A DNA stretch of 64,000 nt from Candidatus Fermentithermobacillaceae bacterium (GCA_020725645.1 DYEQ01000034.1:1-64000), one strand, 5' to 3'. Shown: positions 48,044-58,188, counted from the stretch's first letter. The notes: generated from the letters alone by a model not told the origin. Program-made: numbers and translations.

Positions 48044-50263
48044 CTATACCAGGTAGTTCACATCCAAGATGACGGCGGGGTCTCCGTCGGCCAGGATCGT
48101 AGCTCCGGCGACCCCCCGCACCCGCGAAAGCAAGCGCCCCATCTCTTTGACCACGATTTCCTCCTCACCCAGTAGGTCGTCCACCGCAAGGGCCATCAGG
48201 CTCTTCCCGTTTCTTGTGAGAAGGGCGTATTGGCAGGACTTGCCCACGTTCCACATGGCACCCTCGAGAACGCCCTGGAGGGATATGAGAGGAAACACCT
48301 TTCCCCTCACCACAATGGTGGGTTTTCCCTGTATCGTCTGGAGGTCGTCGCCGGAAAAGTCCACGACCTCCTCCACAGAAGAAGTGGGAACCGCGTAGAT
48401 CCACCCTCCAGCCAGGACGAGGAGAGCTCGCATGATCGCCAGCGTGAGGGGAAGCCGCATCGTCACAGTGGTTCCTTGACCCCTCCTGGTCCTCACTTCG
48501 ACGGTGCCGTTTACCCGCTCGAGGTTCTCCCTGACCACGTCCATTCCGACTCCACGACCCGAGACCTCGGTGGGCTTTTCAGCTGTGGAGAAACCGGGGA
48601 GGAATATGAGCTCGAGAGCTTGTTTCTCGTCGATCTTGGAGACATCTTCGCTGGACAACAGGCCTTTCTTTACCGCTGATTCCTTTACCTTCTCCACGTC
48701 CACCCCGGCACCGTCGTCTTCCACCTGAATTAAAACGTGGTTTTCTTGGTGCCAGGCGGACAGGCGAATCACACCCCCGGGTGGCTTACCCTTCCTTCGT
48801 CGCTCCTCCGGGGTTTCGATACCGTGGTCGACGGCGTTTCTAAGAATGTGGATGAGGGGATCATCTATAGCTTCAATGACGGTCCTGTCGAGTTCGGTGT
48901 CTTCCCCGCTCATCTCGAACCTGATCTGTTTGCCGCACTTTACGCTGAGATCCCTTATGAGCCGCGGGAACTTGGCGAAGATGTTTTTGAGCGGAAGGAG
49001 TCTCGCCCGCATTATACCCTCCTGTAGTTCCTGGCTGATTCTCTGGAGGTGGGCCGCGAGCGTGCCGATGTCCTGGCCCGTGGCGGCTGTTTCGTCAGCA
49101 GCTTGTAGCTTCGAAGCGATCTGGGTGAGCCTGGTCCTCTGTATCACAAGCTCTCCCACAGTATCCATCAGGAAATCGAGGAGGGAGACATCTACCCGGA
49201 CTGTTTTGCCCAGGTCGGTCTTCCTGACGAGAGGTGCATGCTGTGCCGGTGCGACAGCTTCTGCCTGTTTTGAACCCCCCCGGTTCCCCGTTCCCCGCTC
49301 CCCGGTATCTTCGGGGGCCTCTTCGCTTTGTCCTTGAAATTCGCGTCCGCCGTCCGCGACCGAACCACTGTCTCCGGCCGAACGTCCCCCGGGTACCCCG
49401 GTAGCGGTCGTTGGTTCAGCCTGAACCGGGGGTTCGCCGGCTGTGCCGTGTGCCGGAGGTTCGAGCTCTTCCGGTGCCGGGGAAGTCTCGTCGACTTCCT
49501 GAGCCCTTGACTGGTCCACCGGTTCGACCGAAGCCAGGGTCACGTCGGTGACCGAAGAGACGGCCCTTACCACTGCTTCCCCTTTCTCCGCCGGGGTGAA
49601 GTAAACCGAAAGTTCCTCGCCTACCGCGTCCCTCTCGATTTCCTCCGTCGAAGGAATGGATCCGAGGACGTCAGCTATCTCGTCCGCATAGGTAATGACC
49701 TGGAAGGCCCTGACCGACAAAAAGGGCGCCTCCCGGCGGAACTTCACCTTGAGTACCGCGGGGGTCTTGCCTTGCGCAAGTGCGTTTTCAATTGCTTCTT
49801 CGAGAGGAGGCGGTAATCTCGTTTCACTTCCACCAGTGCCGGAAAGGGAATTCCCGGTGGGCCCGGCCGCCTTTGACGGCGAAAAGGCCCCTATAGCTTC
49901 AAGAAGGCTCACAGGGGAAGGGCGGGAAAGACCCGTCGAAAGAGCTTCTCGCCAGAGCTTGAGCCAGTCCAAGACGGAGAACAGGAGATTCACCATGGAC
50001 GAATCGAGGTGCCTCGACCCGGAACGGACTTCATCGAGGACAGTTTCCATGGCATGTGTGACCTTTACGCCGTCTTCCAGGCCGAGGGTCGCTGCACCGC
50101 CCTTTATGGTATGCATGGCCCTGAAGACCTCGGAGATGAGGCCGGGATCGCCCGGGGACTTTTCCAGCTCTACCAAATTAGCTTCGGTGAGCTCTACCAT
50201 TTCCCCCAGCTCATCCAGGAATATCCTGAATTCCTCAGAATCCTCGATGGACGCCGCTGCCAT
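48044..50263 (-). CDS. cheA: Chemotaxis histidine kinase CheA
   Basis: HPt AMHTIKGGAATLGLEDG; IHILRNAVDHGIETPEERRRKGKPPGGVI; GRGVGMDVVRENL. Confidence 0.97.
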   Translation of the reverse strand: MAAASIEDSEEFRIFLDELGEMVELTEANLVELEKSPGDPGLISEVFRAMHTIKGGAATLGLEDGVKVTHAMETVLDEVRSGSRHLDSSMVNLLFSVLDWLKLWREALSTGLSRPSPVSLLEAIGAFSPSKAAGPTGNSLSGTGGSETRLPPPLEEAIENALAQGKTPAVLKVKFRREAPFLSVRAFQVITYADEIADVLGSIPSTEEIERDAVGEELSVYFTPAEKGEAVVRAVSSVTDVTLASVEPVDQSRAQEVDETSPAPEELEPPAHGTAGEPPVQAEPTTATGVPGGRSAGDSGSVADGGREFQGQSEEAPEDTGERGTGNRGGSKQAEAVAPAQHAPLVRKTDLGKTVRVDVSLLDFLMDTVGELVIQRTRLTQIASKLQAADETAATGQDIGTLAAHLQRISQELQEGIMRARLLPLKNIFAKFPRLIRDLSVKCGKQIRFEMSGEDTELDRTVIEAIDDPLIHILRNAVDHGIETPEERRRKGKPPGGVIRLSAWHQENHVLIQVEDDGAGVDVEKVKESAVKKGLLSSEDVSKIDEKQALELIFLPGFSTAEKPTEVSGRGVGMDVVRENLERVNGTVEVRTRRGQGTTVTMRLPLTLAIMRALLVLAGGWIYAVPTSSVEEVVDFSGDDLQTIQGKPTIVVRGKVFPLISLQGVLEGAMWNVGKSCQYALLTRNGKSLMALAVDDLLGEEEIVVKEMGRLLSRVRGVAGATILADGDPAVILDVNYLV

Positions 50264-50772
50264 CAGCTATCACCCTCGTCCAGAACTGCGTGAGCCAGGT
50301 CCATTTCCTTGAGCATCCTCTTTTCTGCGTCGGTGATGATCTTGGCTATGTCGAGAAGGATGATGAGCCTGTCTTCGGTCTTGGCGATACCGATGAGATA
50401 CTGCGCTTCGGGCCCCGTGACCATGGGCGAAGGAGGCTCAATGGCGGAATCCGGCACTCTCATCACGGAGAACACCGAATCCACGATGATGCCGACGATT
50501 TCGCCGTCCACGTCCGTTACGACGATCCGCTGGTCCTCATCGGGGGGTTTTACGTCAAAACCGAAGTGCTTCCTGAGATCCAGGACGGGAATGACCCGAC
50601 CTCTCAAGTTGATGATACCTTGGACGAACTCTGGGGTCCTCGGGACCGGGGTTATCCTTTGCATGACGATGATCTCCCGGACGGACGCGATATCCACGCC
50701 GTAGGACTCGGTCCCAAGGGAAAAGACGACTATTTGCCTTTCGCTTCCGCCGGTTTGAGTTTCGGCAGCCAA
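50263..50772 (-). CDS. cheW: Chemotaxis adaptor CheW
   Basis: VVFSLGTESYGVDIASVREIIVMQRITPVPRTPEFVQGIINLRGRVIPVLDLRKHFG. Confidence 0.96.
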   Translation of the reverse strand: MAAETQTGGSERQIVVFSLGTESYGVDIASVREIIVMQRITPVPRTPEFVQGIINLRGRVIPVLDLRKHFGFDVKPPDEDQRIVVTDVDGEIVGIIVDSVFSVMRVPDSAIEPPSPMVTGPEAQYLIGIAKTEDRLIILLDIAKIITDAEKRMLKEMDLAHAVLDEGDS

Positions 50773-50903
50773 CTGACACGCCCCCCTTCGCTCCTCTCAA
50801 ATGATCATCGATTGAGAGGACCCATGAATTGAGTCCTTCCTAAAAAGACTCCGGGCGCCGGAAGTTCGGCGCCCGGAGATAGCTCTTCGAGAAAACTCGT
50901 AAC

Positions 50904-51911
50904 CTAGAAATCGAGGGGACTTTCCACCGCTGCGACGAGTAGGTTTATGCAGGCCTCCACATCGTTCTCGTCCACGACTTCGGAGGGACTATGGATGTAC
51001 CTGCAAGGAACCGAGATAACCGCGGCCGGAACTCCCGCTTTCGTCATTTGAATCGCTCCGGAGTCTGTTCCACCGGCCTCGAGAACCTCGAGCTGATAAG
51101 GAATGTTCCTCTCCGCGGCGAGCTTTTCCAGGTATTTTCTGAGTCCGGGGTGGCAAATCAAACTCGAGTCCTTGACCTTTATAGCTGCGCCCTTACCGAG
51201 GGAAACGTCCATCGTGATCCCTTTGGGAGTATCGCCCGTACGCGTCACGTCGACCGCGATGCCGGCGTCGGGTTCTATTCCGAACGCGGCCACTTTCGCA
51301 CCTCTCAAACCCACCTCTTCCTGAACGGCGAATACCCCGTAAATGGTGTGCATGGGCGATTTCATTCTCCTCAGAGTCTCCATCACGACCACGCAGCCGA
51401 TCCGGTCATCCATGGCTTTCGAAACTATGCGGGACCCCATCCTTTCCGCATACCTCTGAAAAGCGGCCATGTCCCCAACGCGCACCTTCGACTCAGCCTC
51501 GGCCTTATCCCTCGCTCCAATGTCTATGAAAAGCTTTTCTAGCTTGATCTCTTTCGGGTCATCGATCTTCTCGATCCCCACCACGCCGGTGGTGCCGTTG
51601 GCAAAGTACACCCTCTCCCCAAGGGTGATGTAGGGGTTCACCCCGCCCACGTTGGAGAACCTGAGAAAGCCCTTGTCATCGACGTGGGTCACGATGAGCC
51701 CTATTTCGTCCATGTGGGCGTCTAGCAGCACTTTCTTGCCGCCGGCGGGTCCCTTCTTCACGCAGATGAGGTTCCCGAGCGGGTCGGTTTTCACTTCATC
51801 CACGTAGTCCTTGACGCGGTCCTTGATGAACTCCCTGATAGGCTCCTCAGAGCCCGAAGGTCCGAAAGCTTCGGTTGCGCCCTTGATCAACTGGAACATT
51901 TCTTCGGTCAC
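50904..51911 (-). CDS. M42 family metallopeptidase (aminopeptidase), copy 1
   Basis: VLLDAHMDEIGLIVTHVDDKGFLRFSNVGGVNP; FAVQEEVGLRGAKVAAFG; DVTRTGDTP. Confidence 0.95.
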   Translation of the reverse strand: MTEEMFQLIKGATEAFGPSGSEEPIREFIKDRVKDYVDEVKTDPLGNLICVKKGPAGGKKVLLDAHMDEIGLIVTHVDDKGFLRFSNVGGVNPYITLGERVYFANGTTGVVGIEKIDDPKEIKLEKLFIDIGARDKAEAESKVRVGDMAAFQRYAERMGSRIVSKAMDDRIGCVVVMETLRRMKSPMHTIYGVFAVQEEVGLRGAKVAAFGIEPDAGIAVDVTRTGDTPKGITMDVSLGKGAAIKVKDSSLICHPGLRKYLEKLAAERNIPYQLEVLEAGGTDSGAIQMTKAGVPAAVISVPCRYIHSPSEVVDENDVEACINLLVAAVESPLDF

Positions 51912-52927
51912 GGCCTGAACCCTCCTTCTACGCTTTTCAAGAACAGAACCAAAAGCTTAACCACGCTCTCCAAATCCTTTTTGGACGCCACTGAGACCGG
52001 AGAGTGGATGTAGCGGCAGGGCACGGACACCGACGCTACGGAACAGCCGCTCCGGGCAAGCTGAATGGCAGCTGCGTCGTTGCCGCCCGCTCCCGATTCT
52101 CTGAACTGCACCGGTATCCCGTTTTCCCTGGCTAGTCTAAGGAGCTCCTCAACCATCCTGCGGGACGGGATGGAACCCCGGTCCATTACAGAGAGAGCTG
52201 CCCCGCCACCCAATTTGGTAACCCACTGGTGTTCTTCGCAACCGGGCAGATCCGAGCAAATGGTGCCTTCCACAGCTATGCCCATGTCGGGAGCTACTCC
52301 ATAGGCAGCTACCCTCGCCCCACGGGTACCCACTTCCTCTTGTGCCGCGAAAACGCAGTATAGCTCGATTTTCTCCCACTTTTCCTTGAGGAGTTGGAGG
52401 AGCACCGCGCAACCCACTCTGTCGTCCAGAGCTTTGGATTTGACGAGGTCGTCCCCGATCTCTTCGTATTCGGTGTCGAAAACTATGTAGTCACCCACCT
52501 TGACCTTCTTTTCAGCTTCCTCTTTGGACTTGGCGCCGATGTCGATGGTCAGGGTGTGCCACGGGATGACTTGTTCCCATTCCTTCGGTTCCTGCATGTG
52601 TATGGCTTTCACGCCTATGACGCCCGGCACCCTTTCTTGCCCGATGAAGACCCGTTTGGATAGAAGGACCCTATCGTCGATCCCACCAACCTTCTGGAAC
52701 CTGACGAACCCGTTCTTTTCGATGGCCGTAACCACCAGGCCGACTTCGTCCATGTGGGCGTCTACCACAACCCTGGGGCCGGAACCTCCCGCCCTCACTA
52801 TTCCGTTGCCCAATACGTCGGTCTGAGGTTCATACCCCATTTCCCTTACCCGAGTGATCACGGCCTCTCTAACCTTCCCTTCGTGGCCGGATACGCCGGG
52901 CAAAGAGGCGAGTTCTTTCAGATCCAT
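51908..52927 (-). CDS. M42 family metallopeptidase, copy 2
   Basis: VVVDAHMDEVGLVVTAIEKNGFVRFQKVGGIDDR; FAAQEEVGTRGARVAAYG; start at 52927 preferred over the long ORF. Confidence 0.94.
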   Translation of the reverse strand: MDLKELASLPGVSGHEGKVREAVITRVREMGYEPQTDVLGNGIVRAGGSGPRVVVDAHMDEVGLVVTAIEKNGFVRFQKVGGIDDRVLLSKRVFIGQERVPGVIGVKAIHMQEPKEWEQVIPWHTLTIDIGAKSKEEAEKKVKVGDYIVFDTEYEEIGDDLVKSKALDDRVGCAVLLQLLKEKWEKIELYCVFAAQEEVGTRGARVAAYGVAPDMGIAVEGTICSDLPGCEEHQWVTKLGGGAALSVMDRGSIPSRRMVEELLRLARENGIPVQFRESGAGGNDAAAIQLARSGCSVASVSVPCRYIHSPVSVASKKDLESVVKLLVLFLKSVEGGFRP

Positions 52928-53979
52928 TTGGTCAATCCCTCCACAAAGCCGGCGTCCACCGAAGCTATGAATCTTGCCAGTATCCTGCCGGCCTTTTCTA
53001 TGTCGCCTATGGACAGCGTTTCGACGGAGGTGTGCATGTAGCGGAGAGGTATCGATATAAGACCTGTAGCTACGCCTTCCCTGGCCATCTGCATAGCCCA
53101 GGCATCGGTCCCGGTCGGCCCCGGCGCCACCTCCTGTTGCACGGAAATCCCCAGGTCCGCGGCAGCTTTTGTGAGTCCCTCGTATACCTTGGGGTGGATG
53201 TTCCCACCCATGCACAAAGCTGGGCCCTTCCCCAGGGACTGTGTCCGCCACTCAGGTACTCCGGGGGTATCTCCTTGACAGACGTCTATTGCGATGGCCA
53301 CCTCGGGGAAAATCCCGTACGACGAAACGGCCGCGCCTCGCAGTCCAGCTTCTTCCTGAGTAGTAGCCACAGCGTACACGTCGGCGGTGTACCGGTACTT
53401 CTTCAGTTCATCCAGTGCTACCAGGATCGCCGCCACTCCCGCCCTATCATCGAAGGACTTCCCAGCGACGAGATCCCCCATGAGCTCCGTAAACTGCCTG
53501 TGGTACGTTACCAGATCTCCGACGGACACGAGTTCCCTCACTTTCTCCCCGGGGAGCCCCACATCGATGAAGAGATCCTCCATCTTGTAGGTTTTGGACA
53601 TCTCATCCCTGGTCACGACGTGGGGAGGCTTGACTCCCACGATTCCGCGGAGCGGCGTCTTTCCGTGCACGACGACTTCGTGTCCCGGAAGAATCCGTGG
53701 ATCTACTCCCCCCATGTCGGTGAACCGGAGGAAGCCCCGGTCCTCTATTTTGGTGACCATCATACCCACTTCATCCATGTGGCCGGCCAGCATGACCTTG
53801 GGGTTCCGGGTCTCGGCCTCACCGCGCTTTAGACCTATCAGGTTTCCGAGAGCGTCGGTTTTCACCTCGTCCACGAGAGGCGCCATGAACTCCTTGACTA
53901 TCGGGGCCACGGTGACGTACTCGAAACCGGAAATCCCCGGTGCCTCGGAAACCTTCTTTAAGAACGCCTTGACATCCAC
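52918..53979 (-). CDS. M42 family metallopeptidase, copy 3
   Basis: VMLAGHMDEVGMMVTKIEDRGFLRFTDMGGVDPR; ATTQEEAGLRGAAVSSYG. Confidence 0.95.
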   Translation of the reverse strand: MDVKAFLKKVSEAPGISGFEYVTVAPIVKEFMAPLVDEVKTDALGNLIGLKRGEAETRNPKVMLAGHMDEVGMMVTKIEDRGFLRFTDMGGVDPRILPGHEVVVHGKTPLRGIVGVKPPHVVTRDEMSKTYKMEDLFIDVGLPGEKVRELVSVGDLVTYHRQFTELMGDLVAGKSFDDRAGVAAILVALDELKKYRYTADVYAVATTQEEAGLRGAAVSSYGIFPEVAIAIDVCQGDTPGVPEWRTQSLGKGPALCMGGNIHPKVYEGLTKAAADLGISVQQEVAPGPTGTDAWAMQMAREGVATGLISIPLRYMHTSVETLSIGDIEKAGRILARFIASVDAGFVEGLTKWI

Positions 53980-54100
53980 CAGCTACCAGCACCTCGCTTT
54001 CTCCTTGTAGGGGATCACTACCGGTTATTCTTCGCCTTCCGGAATTATCCTGCACACACCGGTCCTCCAAAAGTTCCGAACCTGACCCACGGACGGGCAA

Positions 54101-55489
54101 TTACCCCGCCAACATCACCGGAATCCCAGTTACGGCGGAGAAAGCCTTATAAGGTACTCCTGTAAGGTCTCTGCCCCACACATCGAAAGCTCTCGCCGGC
54201 AGGACCACCACGTCCGGACGCCAGTCTCCTGCGGATTCCTCAAATGCCATGAGGAAGTCGGAGAGTACCAAAAGCCCCGCTGCCAGTATGTTCCCTCCGA
54301 AGAAATCGGAGCGGGTCTCCGCGACCCTGACGTCGATATCCAGGCGGGCGGCCAAATCCCTGATAAGGGGTCCTGCCAGGGCCGAGGTGAGGATCAGGAC
54401 CTTTCCGGCACGGGTCTCGAGGACTTTCGCTTCCCATTCCTCTACCTCGGAAAGGCCGAGGTCATCGTAGACCACGAATCCCGGCGACTGGAACCTGCGC
54501 TTTTCCAGGGTAACCTCGAATGTCCCCCCTTCCCTGTATATGGTGAGCACCGGATTTTGGGCGTTCCTCGAAAGCTCCATTGCGTGCCTGCGGGAAAAAA
54601 CGGTTGTTTTGTTAACCCTCAGTATCACGTCCCCAGCTTGGAGCCCGGCCTTCCTGGCCGGAGAACCTTTCAGGCATCCCTCCACCCTCGCCTCGAGACC
54701 GGACAGTTCCGGCGGGTCTGCGAGGACAGGGATACCGGTTCCGGCCGTCATGGCACGGGCGAGATCGCGTATCTCCCCCCATGCAGCTTTCGTGTCAGCT
54801 TTCCACAACGGGTGATACCGGGAAAAACCGGGAAGAAGTAGCCTGACCGACCGGGCGCCCAGTTCGATGAGATAGCGTACGGTTCTCTCGACGTCTTCGA
54901 TGCCGAAGAGGTCGGGGAGAGCTACGACCGACCCTTCGAATTCGACGCCTATGGACGCCATCGTTTCCACTTGGTTTAAGGTGTTACCCGGGTCCGGGTC
55001 CTTCATCCACTTGGACCTCAAGCCGGGGTCGGCCGTGTTGAGGGACAGAAGCGCGGTGACACCGAGCTCCTTAAGGAACCTGGACAGTTCCCCGGTGAGC
55101 AGAGTTCCGTTGGTGGTTAGCCGGATCTCCCGGTGCGGAAAGGTCTCCCTGAGAAGTCTCAGGATTTCGGGGAGACCTTTGTGAGTGAGAGGCTCCCCTT
55201 CGGTTACCCGCGTGACCGATTCCCCGATGGTGATGGGACCCCTTGATTCGTCCAGAAATGCAAGGTGTTGCCGGATATCCTCTATGGTCCTGGGAGCTAT
55301 TGAGAACGCCTCGAGGCCGGGAGGGTTCCCCGCCGCGGAGCAGAAGGCGCATGAGAGGTTGCACCGGGAGGTCAGGGGCAGGATCCCGTTCTTTTCAGCT
55401 TGGTAAAGCAAGGCCTCGATGTGAGGAGGGGGAATTTTCGGCAGATCGATCTCCACCCCTTCTCGACCACCGGAATTCCCGGGCCTCAT
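54101..55489 (-). CDS. Radical SAM protein with C-terminal PDZ and DUF512-like region
   Basis: LPLTSRCNLSCAFCSAAGNPPG (CxxxCxxC), PDZ-like SPARKAGLQAGDVILRVNKTTVFSRRHAMEL, then FFGGNILAAGLLVLSDFLMAFEESAGDWRPDVVVLP. Confidence 0.8.
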   Translation of the reverse strand: MRPGNSGGREGVEIDLPKIPPPHIEALLYQAEKNGILPLTSRCNLSCAFCSAAGNPPGLEAFSIAPRTIEDIRQHLAFLDESRGPITIGESVTRVTEGEPLTHKGLPEILRLLRETFPHREIRLTTNGTLLTGELSRFLKELGVTALLSLNTADPGLRSKWMKDPDPGNTLNQVETMASIGVEFEGSVVALPDLFGIEDVERTVRYLIELGARSVRLLLPGFSRYHPLWKADTKAAWGEIRDLARAMTAGTGIPVLADPPELSGLEARVEGCLKGSPARKAGLQAGDVILRVNKTTVFSRRHAMELSRNAQNPVLTIYREGGTFEVTLEKRRFQSPGFVVYDDLGLSEVEEWEAKVLETRAGKVLILTSALAGPLIRDLAARLDIDVRVAETRSDFFGGNILAAGLLVLSDFLMAFEESAGDWRPDVVVLPARAFDVWGRDLTGVPYKAFSAVTGIPVMLAG

Positions 55490-56505
55490 GGTCGATTGTC
55501 CTCCCAGCTTTTAAGTTCGAGGTCGGCGACGGCGTTCACATCGTAACTTGCCACCTGATCTCGCTGCAAACGGAAGTAGCCACATGAGGCCACCATGGCG
55601 CCGTTATCGGTACAATATTGCGGCTCGGGTAGCAACACGGGAAGCCCGCATTTGTCGCCGAGTCTCTTGACGCGCTCCCTGACAAGCCTGTTCCTGGAAA
55701 CCCCGCCCGTCACAGCTACACTCCTGGGACGAAATTCCGTGAGAGCTTCCTCGAGTTTCAGTTCAAGTACCTCTACGACGGCCTCTCTAAAGCTGGCGGA
55801 TAGGTTCCTCACTGTTTCTTCGGTCTTTCCCGAAGACTGGATGGCCAAGAGAGCTCTGGTTTTTAGGCCGGAGAAACTCATGTCGAAAGGACCGCCGCTG
55901 ACTTTCGGGATCGGGAAGTGAAAAGCTCGGGAATCTCCCTCCTCGGCGACGGCATCCACGTGGGGGCCCCCAGGATAATCCAGTCCGAGTTCGCGTCCGA
56001 CTTTATCGAAGACCTCACCGGGAGCGTCGTCCTTCGTGATCCCGAGGACCCGGTACTTGCCGTGCCCTTCCATAAGGATGAGGTCTGAATGCCCACCGGA
56101 AACCACGAGACATAAGAGGGGAAACTCGGGGACGCCCCGGTCCAGGAAAGACGAGTAAACGTGGGCTTCCAGATGATTCACGGCGATGATGGGAATGCGG
56201 AGACCAGCCGCGAGACTTTTTCCGAAACTCACGCCCACGAGAAGCGAACCCATGAGCCCGGGACCTTGCGTGACCGCCACCCCCGCGATTTCCCCCAGGG
56301 TTACACCGGCCTTTTGGAGAGCTTCGGTGAGAACCGGTATCATCATAGCAAGATGGTTCCTGGAAGCTATCTCGGGGACCACCCCTCCGTATCTCGAATG
56401 CAAATCCTCCTGGGAGGATACCACGCTGGACAGTACGCTAACCCCATCCCTAACTATTCCGATGGAGGTGTCATCGCAAGATGTATCTATCCCCAGTATG
56501 AGCAA
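55486..56505 (-). CDS. tsaD: tRNA t6A synthesis protein TsaD
   Basis: MLILGIDTSCDDTSIGIVRDG; VNHLEAHVYSSFL; VVSGGHSDLI; CTDNGAMVA. Confidence 0.97.
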   Translation of the reverse strand: MLILGIDTSCDDTSIGIVRDGVSVLSSVVSSQEDLHSRYGGVVPEIASRNHLAMMIPVLTEALQKAGVTLGEIAGVAVTQGPGLMGSLLVGVSFGKSLAAGLRIPIIAVNHLEAHVYSSFLDRGVPEFPLLCLVVSGGHSDLILMEGHGKYRVLGITKDDAPGEVFDKVGRELGLDYPGGPHVDAVAEEGDSRAFHFPIPKVSGGPFDMSFSGLKTRALLAIQSSGKTEETVRNLSASFREAVVEVLELKLEEALTEFRPRSVAVTGGVSRNRLVRERVKRLGDKCGLPVLLPEPQYCTDNGAMVASCGYFRLQRDQVASYDVNAVADLELKSWEDNRP

Positions 56506-56665
56506 TCTCGTCTCCCCTTCCGAAAGGCGCAGTCCGGATGGCGCTGATCCAGCCCGGTGCTCCGGCCCAGACGATCTCTCAGTGTCCCCCGTGTCCTTCC
56601 TGCGGGCCGTCCGGCACAGCCGGAGCTCCGCATGAAGGATCTTCGTCCTGCGAGATAGAAGCGTA

Positions 56666-57676
56666 GTGTTGCCATGGGGTATATTGTTCTTCCCGGGGCA
56701 GGTTATTCCTTCGACAAGTTATTCCTTCGAGGTGGGACTATTGGAGAACTCGCTGGATTTCGGAGGCTTCGCCGAAAGGGTCTCGCAGCGCGTGGCCGAA
56801 CTTGATTCCAGGCTGGTAGTGGGTATCGACCCGGACCCTGATTTCTTAAACCCTCTTGCCCCCGGAATACGTGCGGCCTTTGGTGATGAGCCCGAAGCTA
56901 TCCTGGAGCGGTTTTGCCGGACGGTGCTGGAGGCCGTAAAAGATCAGGCCGTCTGTGTGAAACCGCAGGCAGCCTTCTTCGAATCATGGGGACTGCCGGG
57001 CATGAGCGCGCTGGCGGACTGCATCTCCGAAGCCAGACGCGCGGGAGTACCGGTCATCCTCGACGCGAAACGCGGCGACGTGGGGAACACGGCAAAAGCT
57101 TATGCCAGAGCTTATCTCGACCCCTGTTCCCCCTTTTTCTCTGATGCCCTCACCGTTAACCCCTATTTAGGCGAAGATGCTCTTCGGCCCTTCGTGGAGG
57201 CAGCCTCGAGAAACGGGTGCGGCGTGTTCGTCCTGGTCAGAACCTCTAATCCCGCCAGCGGAACGGTCCAGTCGCTGCCGCTAAAAACCGGAGGAACCGT
57301 GGCGGAAAGCGTCGCTTCGATGGTTCGCCGGCTAAGCGAGGGTCTGACCGGGCCGTCGGGGTATTCGCCGGTAGGCGCCGTAGTGGGACTCACCCATCCC
57401 GAAGACGTCTTGAAACTCAGGATACTCATGCCCCGTTCCCTCTTGCTATTGCCCGGGTTCGGCGCCCAGGGCGGCCGGGCGGAGGATGCGTCTTGCGCCT
57501 TTCACCTCGGGGGGAAGGGAGCTCTCGTTTCAGCGTCCAGGAGCATAACGTCGAGCTTTCTCCGGGCAGGTGATGGAGAACTCCTTTCTCACGAGCAGGT
57601 GGCCGAGGACATAAGGACCAGAGCTATCCATGCCCGCGAAGAGATAAATCGCGCAGCTCTCAGATCATCCACCTGA
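56666..57676 (+). CDS. pyrF: Orotidine 5'-phosphate decarboxylase (type 2)
   Basis: LVVGIDPDPDFLNPL; VKPQAAFFESWG; VILDAKRGDVGNTAKAYA; start probably downstream of listed ATG. Confidence 0.95.
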   Translation: MLPWGILFFPGQVIPSTSYSFEVGLLENSLDFGGFAERVSQRVAELDSRLVVGIDPDPDFLNPLAPGIRAAFGDEPEAILERFCRTVLEAVKDQAVCVKPQAAFFESWGLPGMSALADCISEARRAGVPVILDAKRGDVGNTAKAYARAYLDPCSPFFSDALTVNPYLGEDALRPFVEAASRNGCGVFVLVRTSNPASGTVQSLPLKTGGTVAESVASMVRRLSEGLTGPSGYSPVGAVVGLTHPEDVLKLRILMPRSLLLLPGFGAQGGRAEDASCAFHLGGKGALVSASRSITSSFLRAGDGELLSHEQVAEDIRTRAIHAREEINRAALRSST

Positions 57677-58166
57677 GCCGGTCCTGCATAGGGGGTTCAG
57701 GGCCGAGATTATACTTCCACATGATGATGGCGTCTTCGTTCGTGTCGCTGTAATACCCCTTTCTCATCCCCTTGGCCTCAAACCCGAGCTTGCGATACAG
57801 GTTCTGGGCAGCGATGTTGGATACCCTCACCTCCAAGGTCATCCGAGTCGCACCCATCTTGCGGGCTTCGTCGAAGCAGTAAGTCATGAGCTTTTCGCCT
57901 ATCCCTTGTCTCCTGTGATCAGGATGAACTGCCACGTTGGTAATATGAGCTTCTTCCAGGATCACCCACATTCCGATGTAGCCTACGATCGATCGCCCTT
58001 TTCTCGCCACAAAGTACCTGGCGTAAGCATTGCCGGTGAGTTCGGACTCAAAGGCCCTTCTGGACCACGGGGTGGGGTACGAAACTGTTTCGATGCTGAG
58101 GACCTCGTCCAGGTCGTCCAGGGTCATCGGTTCGATGGTCACGTCCTCCGCGCGCATCTCGTCCAT
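57660..58166 (-). CDS. rimI: Ribosomal protein S18-alanine N-acetyltransferase-like GNAT
   Basis: GYIGMWVILEEAHITNVAVHPDHRRQGIGEKLMTYCFDEARKMGATRMTLEVRVSNIAAQNLYRKLGFEAKGMRKGYY. Confidence 0.94.
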   Translation of the reverse strand: MDEMRAEDVTIEPMTLDDLDEVLSIETVSYPTPWSRRAFESELTGNAYARYFVARKGRSIVGYIGMWVILEEAHITNVAVHPDHRRQGIGEKLMTYCFDEARKMGATRMTLEVRVSNIAAQNLYRKLGFEAKGMRKGYYSDTNEDAIIMWKYNLGPEPPMQDRLRWMI

Positions 58167-58188
58167 GCTCCCACGCTCCTCTGTTCAA

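Noticed and set aside
52928-53251. N-terminal extension of the middle M42 ORF (MADTVPGEG...)
   Set aside because: Overlaps the upstream M42 gene out of frame; start at 52927 restores normal M42 length and ATG overlap
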